A stretch of DNA of 64,000 bases from Azolla caroliniana (GCA_043228905.1 JBHGNT010000020.1:12214001-12278000); one strand, 5' to 3'; shown: positions 24,926 through 38,110, counted from the stretch's first letter. The notes: generated by a model from the sequence alone, not told the origin. Program-made: numbers and translations.

Positions 24926-26665
24926 ATTCAGCCACCCATATGACCTCCTTGTTTGCATTAGGCAACCTTGCTCATTGAGCTACATCTATCTAACCAAACG
25001 TTCCTACGTATCTTATGTATAGAAACTCTTCTAGGGTTCTGAATATTGGCACCTGTCGTTGCAATCTCAATACTGCCCTACAGACCAATTCACATGTCTA
25101 AATATGATAGACAATGTTACCTTGTTGTATAGATTTTGTTCCGTCTATGGCTTCTCTAATTAACATTGTCAATTGCCACAACAGATGTCCTTTTTATAAC
25201 TTTATAGCATCTTTTCTCGCCCCAACTTGTAAACCAATAGTGAAGACATTCTTGCATATTCCAATTGAGTCATAGCCCCCCAATACCTCAAGATCTCCAA
25301 AATAATTTGGAAACGAGGCATCACTCAGCTTGTTGTCCGTCCATCTATGCAAACATCCAGTTGAACGAATATAGGTTTATTCCAATCAAAGACATCCACA
25401 CTAAATTGATATGCCCCTAAACAAACCATTGTAGTCATCGATCATGAAAGAAATCAATGCCTACTATGTTCCAATTCCACTAAACAAACGAAGTACGTTC
25501 CACTAGCAATGTTTTGTTTGTTTAATGCATCCCCCCAATGGTAAATCTCCAACCATAACTCTCTGAATAAATACCTCAGTTCATAACAACAATTGAGAAC
25601 ACCAACCTGCCATGATCATATGAAACCACTTGGGGATAGGATTATGAAAACCCCATGTCTTTATAATCCTTATGTTTGTCAATCAACTCGTGATAAGCAT
25701 CATTTGTTTATATTATACTCAATCTCCTATTTCTAACAAATGTGAGATCCACCATCCAAATAAGTTATAACCCTTTGTAATGCATATGTGCAATTACTTG
25801 TTTAAGCATGTATATGTTTATACATGCACTCGAATTATGTTTGCATTAATATTTAAGTATATGCTTATGTGTATGTGCTTGAGAATGTATATTTATTTTT
25901 AAAAATATGTGAAGATATGTATAAACGTGCACCTGGATATAGTCTTTCATGCATTTGTGTAGTGTGTATCTATATGGGTATTAGTACATATGTATAAGTG
26001 TATGTACTTGTATATGAATGTGTTTTTTAAGTAGACGTGATTGAGTGTGTTTATCGGTGTGAGGGGGAGGGGGAGGGTATTTAGGAAAATGTCAAGTCTC
26101 TCTTCACTCGTGGCTAAGGGCATTAGATACAATGAGTGTGAAAGGTGGAAAAAGATGATTTTCTAATGTCCCTCGTCGTCCTTCCATTTTTTTTCACTCG
26201 TAATTTCCCATTTGGATCTTGGATTCATGATTTGAAAGTTATGTTGTGATTCCCACAAAATCTTTTAGATACTCACTTGCTGAATGTTCGAATTTGAATG
26301 CATCCCTTGTTAAATTACATGATTTTGCTCGTAATTTAGCACTTGGTGAACCAATATTCTATTTAGAATATTTGCAATGTTCCTCATTCGACAACAATTC
26401 ACACAATTACATTGAAAATCCTCATGATGAACTTCTCAAGGTAAATATATTGTGATGCAATCGAGGATAAAATACTCGAACCTGTTTTATGGGCATGCCC
26501 CTCACAACACCCAACCTTGTCCATGTTGTACAGTTCTAGCAAATTTCGTTAACAAATGAACAACTATTACCAATTGAGAGGGTAATGATACCAACATAAA
26601 TACGTTGGAGGATCTTGACAGGAATGCCACCAATAGATTGGCGGATCTCGATGGCGGCATTCTGC
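24926..26665. other. Intergenic, nothing recognised
   Basis: AT-rich sequence, with TATGTG-type low-complexity stretches around 25790-26060. No gene, RNA or transposon end recognised. Confidence 0.45.
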
Positions 26666-26669
26666 AAAA

Positions 26670-27720
26670 ATATTGGAAAATTATTTAGGGCCGGAATATA
26701 GAGATACAGGAAAAGCAGAAATACACCCACTCAAAAGGGCATCTAAGTGCAAGAGAACACACTTCAGGGGCATTTATAGAAATGCAAGAAAACCACTTCA
26801 GGGGCATCTGCAGAAATATTGGAAAATTATTCAGGGCCTGAATACAGATATACAGGAAAAGTAGTTGAAATATAGGGAGAACCACTTCAGGGGCATATGC
26901 AGAAATACTGGGAAACCACTAAGAGTAGGAATACAGAAATAATACAGGAGAACTACTTCAGGGGCATATGCAGAAATACTGGGAAACCACTAAGAGTAGG
27001 AATACAGAAATAATACAGGGGAACTACTTCAGGGGCATATGCAGAAATACTGGGAAACCACTAAGAGTAGGAATACAGAAATAATACAGGGGAACTACTT
27101 CAGGGGCATATGCAGAAATACTGGGAAACCACTAAGAGTAGGAATACAGAAATAATACAGGAGAACTACTTCAGGGGCATATGCAGAAATACTGGGAAAC
27201 CACTAAGAGTAGGAATACAGAAATAATACAGGAGAACTACTTCAAGGGCATGAGCAGAAATACAGGAGAACCACTTTCAGGGGCGTTTGCAGAAATACGA
27301 GGAAACCACTCAAGGCCGGATATACAGAGATACAGGAGAACCACTTCAAGGGCACGAGCAGAAATACACAGGAGAACCACTTCAGGGGCATCTGGCAGAA
27401 ATACTAGGAAACCACTTAGGGGGCAGGAATACAGAAATACGAGGAGAACCACTTCAGGGGCATGAGCAGAAATACACAGGAGAACTACTTCAGGGGCATC
27501 TAACAGAAATACAGGAAAACCACTCAAGGGCAGGAATACAGGAATACATAGGAGAACCACTTCAGGGGGCATCTGGCAGAAATACTGGAAAACCATACAG
27601 GGGACAGACAGGAATACAGAAATATGTACAAGGAGAAGCACTTCACAGGGGCATCTGCAGAAATACACAGAGGAGAAGCACTTCACAGGGGCATCTGGCA
27701 GAAATACTGGAAAACCACAG
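26670..27720. repeat. 71-bp minisatellite with decayed flanks
   Basis: The core has near-identical units in exact 71-bp register: the block GGGGCATATGCAGAAATAC starts at 26890, 26961, 27032, 27103 and 27174, with a decayed copy at 27245. Each unit also contains GGGAAACCACTAAGAGTAGG and ACAGAAATAATACAGG. Outward, to 26670 and 27720, units are more diverged and vary in length but keep GAAATAC, AACCACT and CACTTCAGGGGCAT. The array ends about 200 bp before the BPM start codon. Confidence 0.92.
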
Positions 27721-27723
27721 ACA

Positions 27724-27912
27724 AAAAGAAAGAACAGAGAGAGAAGACGGAATCAAAAGAACAGAACAGAACAGAACAGAACAGAACAGAGTTGATCGAT
27801 TCGCTCCTCCATAGATCTGCAGAGAGACAGAGACAGAGACAGAGACAGAGACTAGAGACCAGAGACCAGAGACCAGAGACAGAGACAGAGACCAGAGACC
27901 AGAGACAGAGAG
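27724..27912. repeat. Purine microsatellites in BPM leader
   Basis: An AGAAC/GAACA tract (27755-27790) and a GACAGA/GACCAGA tract (about 27826-27910) run almost to the BPM ATG at 27934. They probably lie in the 5' UTR. No upstream ATG in strong context is evident. Confidence 0.75.
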
Positions 27913-27933
27913 AATTTGAAAGGTCTCTCGTCC

Positions 27934-30900
27934 ATGGCCCGTCTGCCCATGGCATTACCACCGCCTGTTGGGGCCGGCAGGCCTTCTGGTGAAACCATCG
28001 CCGCCGCCGCCGCCGCCGCCGCCGCCATCGCCACTCCTTCCTCTTCCTCCAGCTCCGTCACCGAGACAATCAATGGCTCCCACAACTTCACCATCGCTGG
28101 TTACTCCCTCGCCAAAGGCATGGGGGTAGGGAAATACATCACGAGCGACACCTTCTCCGTCGGCGGCTATCAATGGGCCATCTACTTCTACCCTGATGGC
28201 AAGAATGCTGAAGACAATTCTCTCTATGTCTCTGTTTTTATCGCGCTCGCCAGTGAGGGAACCGATGTTAGAGCGCTCTTTGAACTCACTCTTCTTGATC
28301 AGAGTGGGAAAGAGAAGCATAAAGTCCATAGCCATTTCGATCGCTCACTCGAAAGTGGTCCTTATACCCTCAAGTATCGTGGCAGCATGTGGTATTTGTT
28401 ATTATTCATTTCTTCTGTTCTGGTTTCTCTTTTTGCTTGTCTTAGGTTTTCTCTTCTGAGACATTGTGTTATAGGGTTTTGCTTCTGGTAACCATGTGGC
28501 GTAGGGTATTTTGCTTTTGATTCCCACGCCTTGTATAGGCTATTTTCTTTTGATGCACATGTGTTTTAGGGCGTTGTTTGCGCTTTTAGTCCCATGTGTC
28601 TCAGGGTTTTTCTTTCGATCCCTTGTGTTTTAGGGTTTTTCTTTTGATCCGATGTGCTTTAGTCATTCTATTTTGATCCCATATTATGTATTGTTTTGCA
28701 TTTGGTCCCATGTGTTTTAGTTTTTTTTTTTTGATCCTATGTGAGTTTAGAGGTTTTTACTTTTAATCATATGGGATTTGATGTTTTGCTTTTGATCCCA
28801 TGTGTTTTCTTGGATTTCTTCACGTTTTCAATAATTCTAATGGAATAAAGTAGCATGTCTTAACTATTCCGTTTTTGTTTTGATGATGCCTCTTTTATTA
28901 TTATTTGTTTTAAGGTTTCCTTTTGATCTCGTGCATTTAGGGGTTTCTGGTTGGTTAACATTATGTTCATGGGATGAGCTTTTTTTTTCTGATCAAACAA
29001 GAACGGTCTATAGTGTGTATATGATTGACAAAAACTTATGTTGACCATGTTTTGGATGGCCTGTCGATACATTCATAATCACGTGTTTTAGGGTTTTTCT
29101 ATTTACATTCTTCCTTGTTATGATTCCCTCCTGCGTTGGGAGGTCTGATCCTTTTTTCCCTTTTTTTGTATTCCTTCACCTTTGAGGCATCAGGATTCCA
29201 AAAGCCCTAGCCAAAGCAGAACTTTCAGTTCTAGATTCCCATGCAGCCCATGCTGTAAATGGCCATTCGTTCTCTCATCAGCTTTTGATGCTTAACAATA
29301 TTCCATGTTTGTGATAAACCATTGAGCTTATCATGCATAGAGATCTAAGAGTAAACTAGATAGTCTGACTAGTATCTTAAGGAAGACACTAGGAAGTTAA
29401 AGGAAAATTCAATTGAGCCCAAAACACTATATTTCACCACAAAAGCTGCATGCTTTTTAATGCAATGTGACTGCTATTTCTGCAAGAGATTAATTACATG
29501 ATTATCACTTGGATTAAGGTGATTATATATGTTTAAAGTCTGAGTGTTCAAAACAATGCTTCTCACGTGTGGTTTATGTTCATTCACTTTGACAATTGTG
29601 CTATATAAGCATGGTCATGGTACCTAGGGTCTGGGTTTAAGATGCATGCTTACTTGGACCAATGGCTTGTACTTGTAAGGGTTAGGAATGATGTCAATAG
29701 GGCTGAGAAATACTCAGGATTCACCCTAGTATCTCCTCTTTAGATGCAACAGTGGAGCTATGGCAGAAAAGATAGAGAAAGAGCAGTAGTTGGAGGAGCT
29801 CACATTTGAAGTGAGATCCAACAGTTTTTAACTTATGTTTTATATGACCTATTTAGGGTTGGCTAAGTTCACACTGAACTTGGCCCAAAAAATAGCGAAG
29901 AAGTGATTAGTGACTTTTGGCCTTTATAAATAGGCCTAAACAGATTTACACACTATAAGGGGTCATTAGGGCCTTTACCCCAAGATGGCTGAGAGCTGCT
30001 TACAATTAGTAGAAGTGAACATATGTGAGCATCTGAGAACTTATATTAAATTTCAGTGTGTTATTAAGGATTATGAGGTGTTCATATTAATAGTTTTGAA
30101 GCGTGTGTATAAGGCACTGACATCATGCCAGAAGTAGCATGTAGCATGTTTATGTAGTTAACGGGGGAGTTTTAAAGGAAGAAAAGATCTATGTCTGTTA
30201 GGTTTTGTACTGAGAGTGTTTGGATTATTGTCGCTTTACTCATGGAAGTTTCTATTCTAATCTAGATCATAGATTAAGATTTCTGCTGTTTTATCAGAAA
30301 TTAGTGTTTCTGCTGCTTGTTTTCACAGTTTTGAATCTAGGTGTTTCAGCAGCATGTGTAATATGGAAACCATTTCCCCCATTCCAATCAAACCTGAAAC
30401 TATGTTTACAATATATTAATTCCTGATCAGACATTGTGGAAATAGTGAATGTGGTTAGAGGGATAGAAAGGGAGTGAAAAATGTCAGTGGTTTGATCATG
30501 TTAAAGATCTAGAGCATGAATTCATTGGACTCACAAACTTCTGACCTGCTTGAAAATCGGGTAACGATCTGGTGCTGCTATGCTGGCCATCTGATGGGTT
30601 GTAATGTTATAACACCTAATGTAAATGTATGACCAGCCTCCTATAACGATAAAGGGGACAAGGATCAAATTACAATACCATTATTAGTATGAAGTTATCT
30701 TGTAGATTGTACTTGAAGTATCTGTAAATCAGGTACTTGCCACAGCTGACCAATGTTTAATAAATATTCGTATGCTTGAATGGTGTGATCAGTACTGGCA
30801 TCCCTCCCCCAACTCTGTCTATAAATGAGGGGAATGAATAGAAAGGAAAGGGCTCTCCAGTCTACAGTTCCGAGATGAGTTAGTAGAACAATAACCATTT

Positions 30901-32961
30901 GAGCCTTCTCAGCCATTTTTCATCAGAATAGAGCTTGGCTCCTCTATTATCAATATTAGTAGCGCCGTGCTACTACTTGGCTGTCTGTAATCTCTACGTG
31001 CTGCCACACTAGTGTATTACTTACTGTTAATTTTATTGCCCATTGCTCTGTGTGGACTTATCACAGTTTGTGGTGTTAACTCTCCATGTAATCGCTTTCC
31101 AATGTGGATTGTAAGTAACTAACTGTTTGTCCTTAACGGAGTCCAACTGATGCGTGTCCTACACACAAACTGCTGGACTATTGTTGACCTACGTTGACTC
31201 ATCAATACCACAATCAATACACACATAGCTTGATATGATGAGTAGATATCTGGCGTTCTCTGCAATATCATGTGCATACCAGAAGCTTTGTCACCAAAAG
31301 CTAGTAGCTTTTATTAGTATAAAGTTGAGGATGATTTTCAGAAAAGCTGATAGAGTATATATTGGAACTCATTTGTTTCAGTAAAACGATGACTTGTTTT
31401 AATTCTGATGTGGCAGACCTGTTTTGGAGGGCTTCAAATGGCCACCTCAGTATTAAACTCGACATCATTGCTTGCAACATTTAACCTGTTATTCAACTAA
31501 CCAAAAGGAATTTAGCCTTACTTTGCAAACGTTTATAGATGATGCATTATAATATCAAGACACCATTCCATCCATATTATTGTGTTAATTTATGTCATGG
31601 AGTTAAAGAAAATTCTATCAATCTCATAACTCCTTGGCAATAAAAAACATAACGAAACTAAACCAGATGCCCCTTGCAGATTTAGATGCATATGCAACTC
31701 ATGCTTTTAATGACCATTCTTTCTCATAATCCTCTTGAGCTCTATTATGTTGAAAATCCTGTGCAAACCAAAGAGAATCCTAGGCAACAATTTTTTTTAA
31801 TGCGATGAAGCTAAATGAAAATCCTATGTGGAGGTAGATCTAATGTAACTCATGCTTACGATGAATTTTCTTTCTTCTTTTCCACTTCAATTTTATTGTT
31901 CCCTGTTTTTTTGATGCTTAGTTATAGCTTTGTTGGCTAGAAAAATAAATCTGTTCTATCATGAACAGGGGTTATAAGCGGTTTCTAAGGAGAGCAGTAC
32001 TGGAAACGTCTGATTTTCTTCGGAATGACAGCCTTGCTGTAACATGTACTGTTGGTGTGGTGGTCTCGGCAACACAGGGGCCAAAGCTGTATAGCATCAA
32101 TGTGCCTGAGTCTGATTTAGGTTTGCACTTTGGGAAGCTATTAGAAAGTGGGGAAGCTACTGACGTAACTTTTGAAGTTAATGGAGATACATTTCACGCA
32201 CATAAGCTTGTCTTAGCTGTACGCTCACCTGTTCTAAATGCACAACTACTTGGATCCTCTTGTGAAGCCAACACTGCAATTCGTGTTGATGAGATGGAGC
32301 CCAAAGTTTTCAAGGTTAAGTATTTCATTACGTAGTGGCACTTTAACTTTTCATACATGGGGTTTAATCTATTCCTGACATTTGAGTTGTTGGGTTTACT
32401 CCATGTTTTTGTAGGCAATGCTACACTTCATTTATACAGATTCTCTCCCCGAGTCTGTGGACAGTGATGGTGACAATGATGCTTTTCCAGTAACAATGGC
32501 TCAAAATCTTCTAGCTGCTGCAGATCGATATGGATTGGATCGGCTCAGGTCATTGTGTGAGTCGAGGCTATGTGAGGAAGTGAATGTGCAGACAGTAGCC
32601 ACGACATTGGCTCTAGCAGAGCAACATCATTCCACGCAACTCAAAGCTGTCTGTTTAAAGTTTGTGGCAGCTAATCTAACAGGTATTTTCTGTCTCTTTT
32701 GTTCATTTTCCTTTGGAAACATGGTATTTCTATCTCAATCCTTACTCTATGTGGTTGATAGCGGTGATGATGTCAGATGGCTATGAGTATCTTCGAGAAA
32801 GCTGTCCGTCCTTGCAAACTGAGCTTTTGGAAGCAGTGGCTTTGGTTGACGAAGAGGCGGGGGTAGGTGTTCCCACTGTTGTGAACCGTAGACCAGCTAT
32901 ATGGGTGCCTGTATTGGATGGTTCAGATGCCAATGGCCGGCGTGTGAGGCAAACAATGTAG
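27934..32961 (+). CDS. BPM: BTB/POZ and MATH domain protein (BPM)
   Basis: Four exons, 27934-28391, 31969-32314, 32415-32682 and 32762-32961, splice into 423 residues, within the normal 400-465 range. An N-terminal Ala run encoded by GCC repeats (28000-28027) and a Ser run precede the MATH domain (about 45-175), with [38 protein letters not shown] and LTLLDQSG. The BTB/POZ domain (about 204-315) has [24 protein letters not shown] and [12 protein letters not shown]. The BPM C-terminal region follows, with [25 protein letters not shown] proteins are substrate adaptors of CUL3 E3 ubiquitin ligases: MATH binds targets (ERF, HD-ZIP and MYB factors in Arabidopsis) and BTB binds cullin 3. The ATG is the first in frame. 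A 3.6-kb first intron lies between the MATH exon and the BTB exons. An AATAAA lies about 9 bp after the stop. Confidence 0.96.
28440..28815. repeat. About 30-bp degenerate repeats in BPM intron 1
   Basis: Imperfect units of the form TTTTGATCCCATGTGTTTTA followed by GGGTTTTTC recur about ten times immediately after exon 1. Spacing is roughly 28-38 bp. The repeats are entirely intronic. The rest of intron 1 (28816-31968) is AT-rich, with no gene recognised. Confidence 0.75.
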
Positions 32962-33109
32962 GCCACACCAATAAAAGCTAAAAGCCTGGTTGGTGAATAC
33001 GTGAAAAGTGTATGTGAAAGCATATCAACATATGTGTGAAAAAGCTTATCAGAATATATATATGGGGAGGGCTTATCACAATCAATTTATGTGAGTTTAT
33101 TGCCAGATG

Positions 33110-33110
<1 letters not shown>

Positions 33111-33157
<47 letters not shown>

Positions 33158-33173
33158 CACATACACACACACA
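33111..33173. repeat. (CA)n microsatellite
   Basis: An almost uninterrupted CA tract about 150 bp downstream of the BPM stop codon. Confidence 0.95.
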
Positions 33174-33601
33174 TTGCCTTCAATGTTATTATTTGATGAG
33201 GCTTCCCTGTTTTTATTTTTATTTTTTTCATTGGAGGGAATGACTTGGCTGAAAGTTTGTTGGGCTTCAGATGCCGAAGAAATCAGTCTTCTGCAGAAGT
33301 TTCTCCCAATCCATTACGCTAGCGATCAAATCTATTTTTGCTACCATGCTTTGGCCCCAAAGTTTGGTGTTTGTTTATATGTAAGCTCACAGTACTTCAT
33401 CCGTTTTCATCTTTTAGGAAACTTTCTGGTTGTATACCAATCTGTCTTTTGTATTCTCCTTTAGGAAACTAATGTACAATATGCGACAATGAATGATGTG
33501 TTGAATAACCACAAATCGAATTTTAAGATTCTGAAGCAATTTGACCTATATATTTCTGTGTTTGAATCTATGATTGCATGGATTCTTGAGCATGTTCATC
33601 A

Positions 33602-33682
33602 CTATGGTCTGTCAAGCCTTTATGTTTGTGGTTCTGTTATCATTATGGTCTGTCAAGCCTTTATGTTTGTGGTTCTGTTATG
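33602..33682. repeat. 42-bp tandem duplication
   Basis: TATGGTCTGTCAAGCCTTTA and the following TGTTTGTGGTTCTGTTAT occur twice in a row, starting at 33602 and 33644. The surroundings (33174-34450) contain no recognised gene. Confidence 0.9.
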
Positions 33683-34454
33683 CCTGTAGTATATACATAA
33701 ACAAAAACTCGTTATAATTAGGTTAATTATAGTTGGTACCACAATCATCATAGTTATCAGAACCATCACCATGATGGTGATAGAAAGGAGATATATACAT
33801 GTGCTCTTGAGTGAATAGTTGCAGACGTAACAATGGCTTGTGGTATGACCACCTCATTGCGACTCATGAAGGTTGTCTCTATACATGGGCTTACCAAACC
33901 TAGCAGTTGTATAATGTTTAGCATTGACTCATTGACCACTTATATTACTGATCACCAACCCTTAACCACTAAACCTAATTATTGAATCCTCTTGTCTAAA
34001 CTTGTTGCTCAATTTGATCATTCTATGTAGGAGCATGCAACGTGGTTTGTATACAGAACCGTTGAAAACTTTGCCAACCCTAACTTCAAATAAGCTTTGC
34101 TTCGAGGGTGGTTGATAAATCTACTCAACTAAGCCTTCTATTTGGGGTGAAGGACTACTCAAAATCTGCACATTTCTTATGTATACACATACCTTTGGGC
34201 AATGGCAATGTCTTGCATTTATCCACGAACTCATCGACCTTATGTGTCTTGACTCATTTATTTGTTTGGGCTACCAAAATTTGGATAGCCCTGCCTATCT
34301 CTTATTATGGGCTAACTAGATATGAGAAGGTGGATTCATGCAATATGTTTCTGTTAGAAATATGAGTGAGAGGACGATGCATACTCAAGAGAACGTGAAC
34401 TAAATAAATCAGCCTTCATAAGAGCAATTACTAATACAAAAGATCTTGAGATAT

Positions 34455-35325
34455 GAAACAACTACTCAAATTAGCGATGGTATGTACAACACACGCACAC
34501 ATGTATTGTATGTGTGGTACATACAATATGAGCACACATGCATATCAATCACATTGTATGTATGCACAAAAATACACACGTATTGTAGAATACATACATT
34601 GTAAGAGCAATTACGAGTGCATACACATAATGCATTGCACATTGTACATACATACATATACATAGAATATGATGTAAGAAACTTACAAGTGCATGCATAC
34701 ATATACATATACATAGAATACGATGTGAGAAACTTACAAGTGCATACACACACACACACACACACACACATAGAATATGATGTAAGAAACTTACAAGTGC
34801 ATACATACATACACACACACATACATAGAATATGATGTAAGAAACTTACAAGTGCATACATACATACACACACACACATACATACATAGAAACTTACATA
34901 CAACTGCATGCATACATACATGACATGACATGCCATACATACATAGAAACTTACATACAAGTGCATGCATACATACATGACATGACATACATACATACAT
35001 AGAAACACACACACACACATAGAATATGATGTAAGAAACTTACAAGTGCATGCACACATACATACATCCATCCATCCATACATACATACACACACACACA
35101 CATACACATACACACACATATACACATACACACACACATACACACACACACATACATACATACATACATACATACATACATACATACATACATACATACA
35201 TACATACATACATACATACATACATACATACATACATACATACATACATACATACATACATACATACATACATGCATGCATGCATACATGCACACACACA
35301 CACACAACATATACACACACACACA

Positions 35326-35357
<32 letters not shown>

Positions 35358-35623
35358 TACACACACATACATACACACACACACACATACATACATACAT
35401 ACATACATACATACATACATACATACATACATACATACATACATACATACATACATAGAATATGATGTAAGAAACTTACAAGTGCATACATACATACATA
35501 CATACATACATACATAGAATATGATGTAAGAAACTTACAAGTGCATACATACATACATACATACATACATAGAATATGATGTAAGAAACTTACAAGTGCA
35601 TACATACATACACACATACACAC

Positions 35624-35672
<49 letters not shown>

Positions 35673-35740
35673 AACTTACAAGTGCATGCATACATACATA
35701 CACATAACATAACACACACACACATAGATTGCATACATAT
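34455..35740. repeat. CATA/CA microsatellite field with hairpin blocks
   Basis: Long CATA and CA arrays are interrupted by about eleven copies of a conserved block, AGAATATGATG-TAAGAAACTTACAAGTGCAT. Full or partial copies lie near 34664, 34717, 34772, 34828, 34886, 34943, 35019, 35456, 35514, 35569 and 35670. Each full block contains the inverted repeat TGTAAG-AAA-CTTACA (6-bp stem, 3-base loop). The simple-repeat spacers vary from about 20 bp to more than 400 bp. The field ends about 770 bp upstream of the DUF1635 ATG. The long open frames it creates encode only Cys-Met-Tyr-Val or His-Ile-Tyr-Thr repeats and are artefacts. Confidence 0.93.
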
Positions 35741-35834
35741 GTGTACACAAATGCGTACATGTACAAAAAGCAAGAAGGGTACATAGCCAAAGTACAGAAC
35801 CAAGAAGAAGAAGAAGAAGCAGCTGATTGGATGG

Positions 35835-35871
<37 letters not shown>

Positions 35872-36511
35872 CAGGGGAGGAGAGAGCGGGATTTAGTTTC
35901 TAAAAGGGGGATATCGGTCGTATCAGGCTATGGAGGTGGAGGCCCCTGCTGCTCCCATTGGCTGCCTCTCTCGATCCGGAAGGAGGGCAGCCCCCACCCC
36001 ACCTTTTTCCATATCCTCCTCCCCCAATCTGCATGATCCTCCCCCCCCCCCCTCTTTCGTACTTCTTTTAGTTACCAAAACAGGAAACAAAGTTCGTACG
36101 GCACCCCCCTGCTCCTATCTATCTATCTATCTTTTGCTCTACTCGCCTGTTCCTGCTCCTGTTCTTTTTTGTCTTCATTTTTTTTTCTCTCCTGAGCTAT
36201 ATGGCTATCCCCTGTTTTTTCTGAGTGTGTGAGTGTATCTATATACCATTCTTCTTCCTTCCCCTCTTTTGGGTTCCTCTCAAATCCCCCATTTTGGGCA
36301 TTTTCCTGGGAGGTGCTTGCTTTCTTGCTCCCAACTTCATCCCTCTCCAACGACTGGAGACACTGCTCCTTAAAAAGGGAAGGGAAACTAACTACTTAGG
36401 TATCTCATCTCAACCAAGCCCCCCCCCCCCCCCCCCTCTCCCCCCCAGAAAAAAAAGAAAGAAAAAGAAAGGGGAGATTAGTTTGCCTGTTTCTGTTAGA
36501 AGAAGCTGAAG
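35741..36511. other. 5' flank of DUF1635 gene
   Basis: Contains a GA microsatellite (35838-35870), poly-C runs at about 36040-36050 and 36420-36436, and a CTAT tract near 36115-36130. It probably holds the promoter and 5' UTR of the gene starting at 36512. No separate gene recognised. Confidence 0.55.
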
Positions 36512-38110
36512 ATGGACCCCTGCTTAGCTTCACTCTTCATGGATGAGGAAAGGCTCCTATCTGCATCATCAATCATCTCATGGGAAACACCACATGAGGT
36601 AACACAAAACAACAAACAAAATTTAAGTGGTTCATTCTATAATTAGGAAGGCAAAAAGGAAATAGAGGCTAGCTAGATAGAGAGAGTATTAATATATAGC
36701 TACATGCTAATATCCCAAGATGCATTGTATGGGATGCTGATGCTCTTGCCTTCTGCCTACATTTCTAAATCAATAAACTTCTGATTTTAGTCCCATCTTC
36801 AGTCTCTCAAGTCAGTCTTTCGATCTCGTTTTGCACAGAGCATCGATGAGCTCCGGCATAAGGTCGCATGTGCCGTGTCGAAGCTGAATGCTCTGAGAGA
36901 AGCCACTAAACTGCAAGAGAGGATTGCTGAATCCGAGTTGCGATGCCTGCAAGAAGTATTAGGAACCATGAAGAAAGAGAGAGATGAAGCTGTACTGCAA
37001 GTAAAACAGCTGAAGGAATCACTCTCGGAATTGTGGAGCCCTACTAGGGAATCGACATGTCAAGTAGCTCCTCCCAATACGAAACATCCATTTTCACATT
37101 CTTCGGGCCTTGGATGCCTTGGCTCTAGTCTTGAATATCCACAACAAATTCACATGGACATCTTTAGCGAAGTCAATCAAAGTTGGGTCGATTCCGCACC
37201 TGAGCAATTAGGTCTGGCCGACATTGACATGCTCGATGAAGATCATGAGATCTTAAACATGGGTAGTTTGAACATGGTTAATGATCAATGTGTCTATAAG
37301 CCACATTCTGATGTAGAAGCACATCTACAAAGGCAATCTTCCATTGTTTCAACATCGAGTTGGGGAACGGATTTGCAAAGACAGTCCTCGATTGTCTCGA
37401 CTGCCAGTGAGGGAAAACCTCCAACTAGGCAGTCGTCCCTTGTCTCCACGGCAGCTTCTCGGTTTCACAACTATTCCGATAGCGAGAAACCATCAGATAA
37501 TATGGCAACTTATGCGCCTCTCCCAGCCGTGTTCTCGAATCATCAATCTCCCAGAATGGCAGTGAAGAAAGCATGTGTGAAGAGAGGCACATCACCTAAG
37601 CATGTGATGGAGAATCCATCAACTCCGAATCCAAAAACGGAGAAGCCATTGATGCTTTCTTTCACGCCTCCATCGAAAACTCTGACACTAGTTTCGTCAT
37701 TGAGTTCGCCGACAGTGTCGGGTATATCGATTCCATCCCAACAATCAACTAACAAGGGTCGCAGTTCATCCAACTCATTGTTGCCTCAAAAGAGGCATCT
37801 TTCCGAGCCACTTGAGTTGGATATTCTAGAAGATTCCATGATCACCTCATTGCCTGAGAAAGGAAAGCTTCTCGAAGCTGTCTCCAAAGCAGGGCCTCTG
37901 CTACAAGAACTTCTTGTCATAGGGACATTACCTGATTGGAACAATCCACCACCAATGATGGATATACCAATGGTGCCTATTGCATCAAATATTTCATCAT
38001 TCCCACTTCCGGATATCCATAGCAATCTCCCTTTGTGCACACTTAGTTTGCCACCGTATCTCTTCGATTCGCATAAACTCCAATCTAATATGCACATGGT
38101 GCATAGCTAG
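36512..38110 (+). CDS. DUF1635 protein
   Basis: Two exons, 36512-36598 and 36839-38110, encode 452 residues. Exon 1 gives MDPCLASLFMDEERL...WETPHE. Exon 2 opens with SIDELRHKVACAVSKLNALREAT, then a charged helical, coiled-coil-like segment ending MKKERDEAVLQVKQLKESL (about residues 30-85). This pattern (DELRxKL...ERDEAxxQ) is the hallmark of the plant-specific DUF1635 family, whose function is not established. The rest is serine-rich and probably disordered. It includes three near-repeats of the type RQSS(I/L)VST at about 138-175, and a C-terminal KGKLLEAVSKAGPLLQELLVIGTLPDWNNPPP segment also typical of the family. The donor GAG|GTAACA and acceptor CACAG|AGC join in phase 0. No defect seen. 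Confidence 0.85.

Noticed and set aside
32315-32414. Premature stop truncating the BPM protein after FKVKYFIT
   Set aside because: The sequence is an intron with GT-AG ends; splicing restores the BTB domain in phase.
34660-35740. CRISPR-like repeat-spacer array
   Set aside because: Spacers are simple CATA/CA repeats of very different lengths, blocks vary, and this is a plant nuclear sequence.
34466-35803. 445-codon minus-strand open frame rich in Cys, Met, Tyr and Val
   Set aside because: It is only the translation of CATA/CA microsatellites; all overlapping frames on both strands are similarly open and repetitive.
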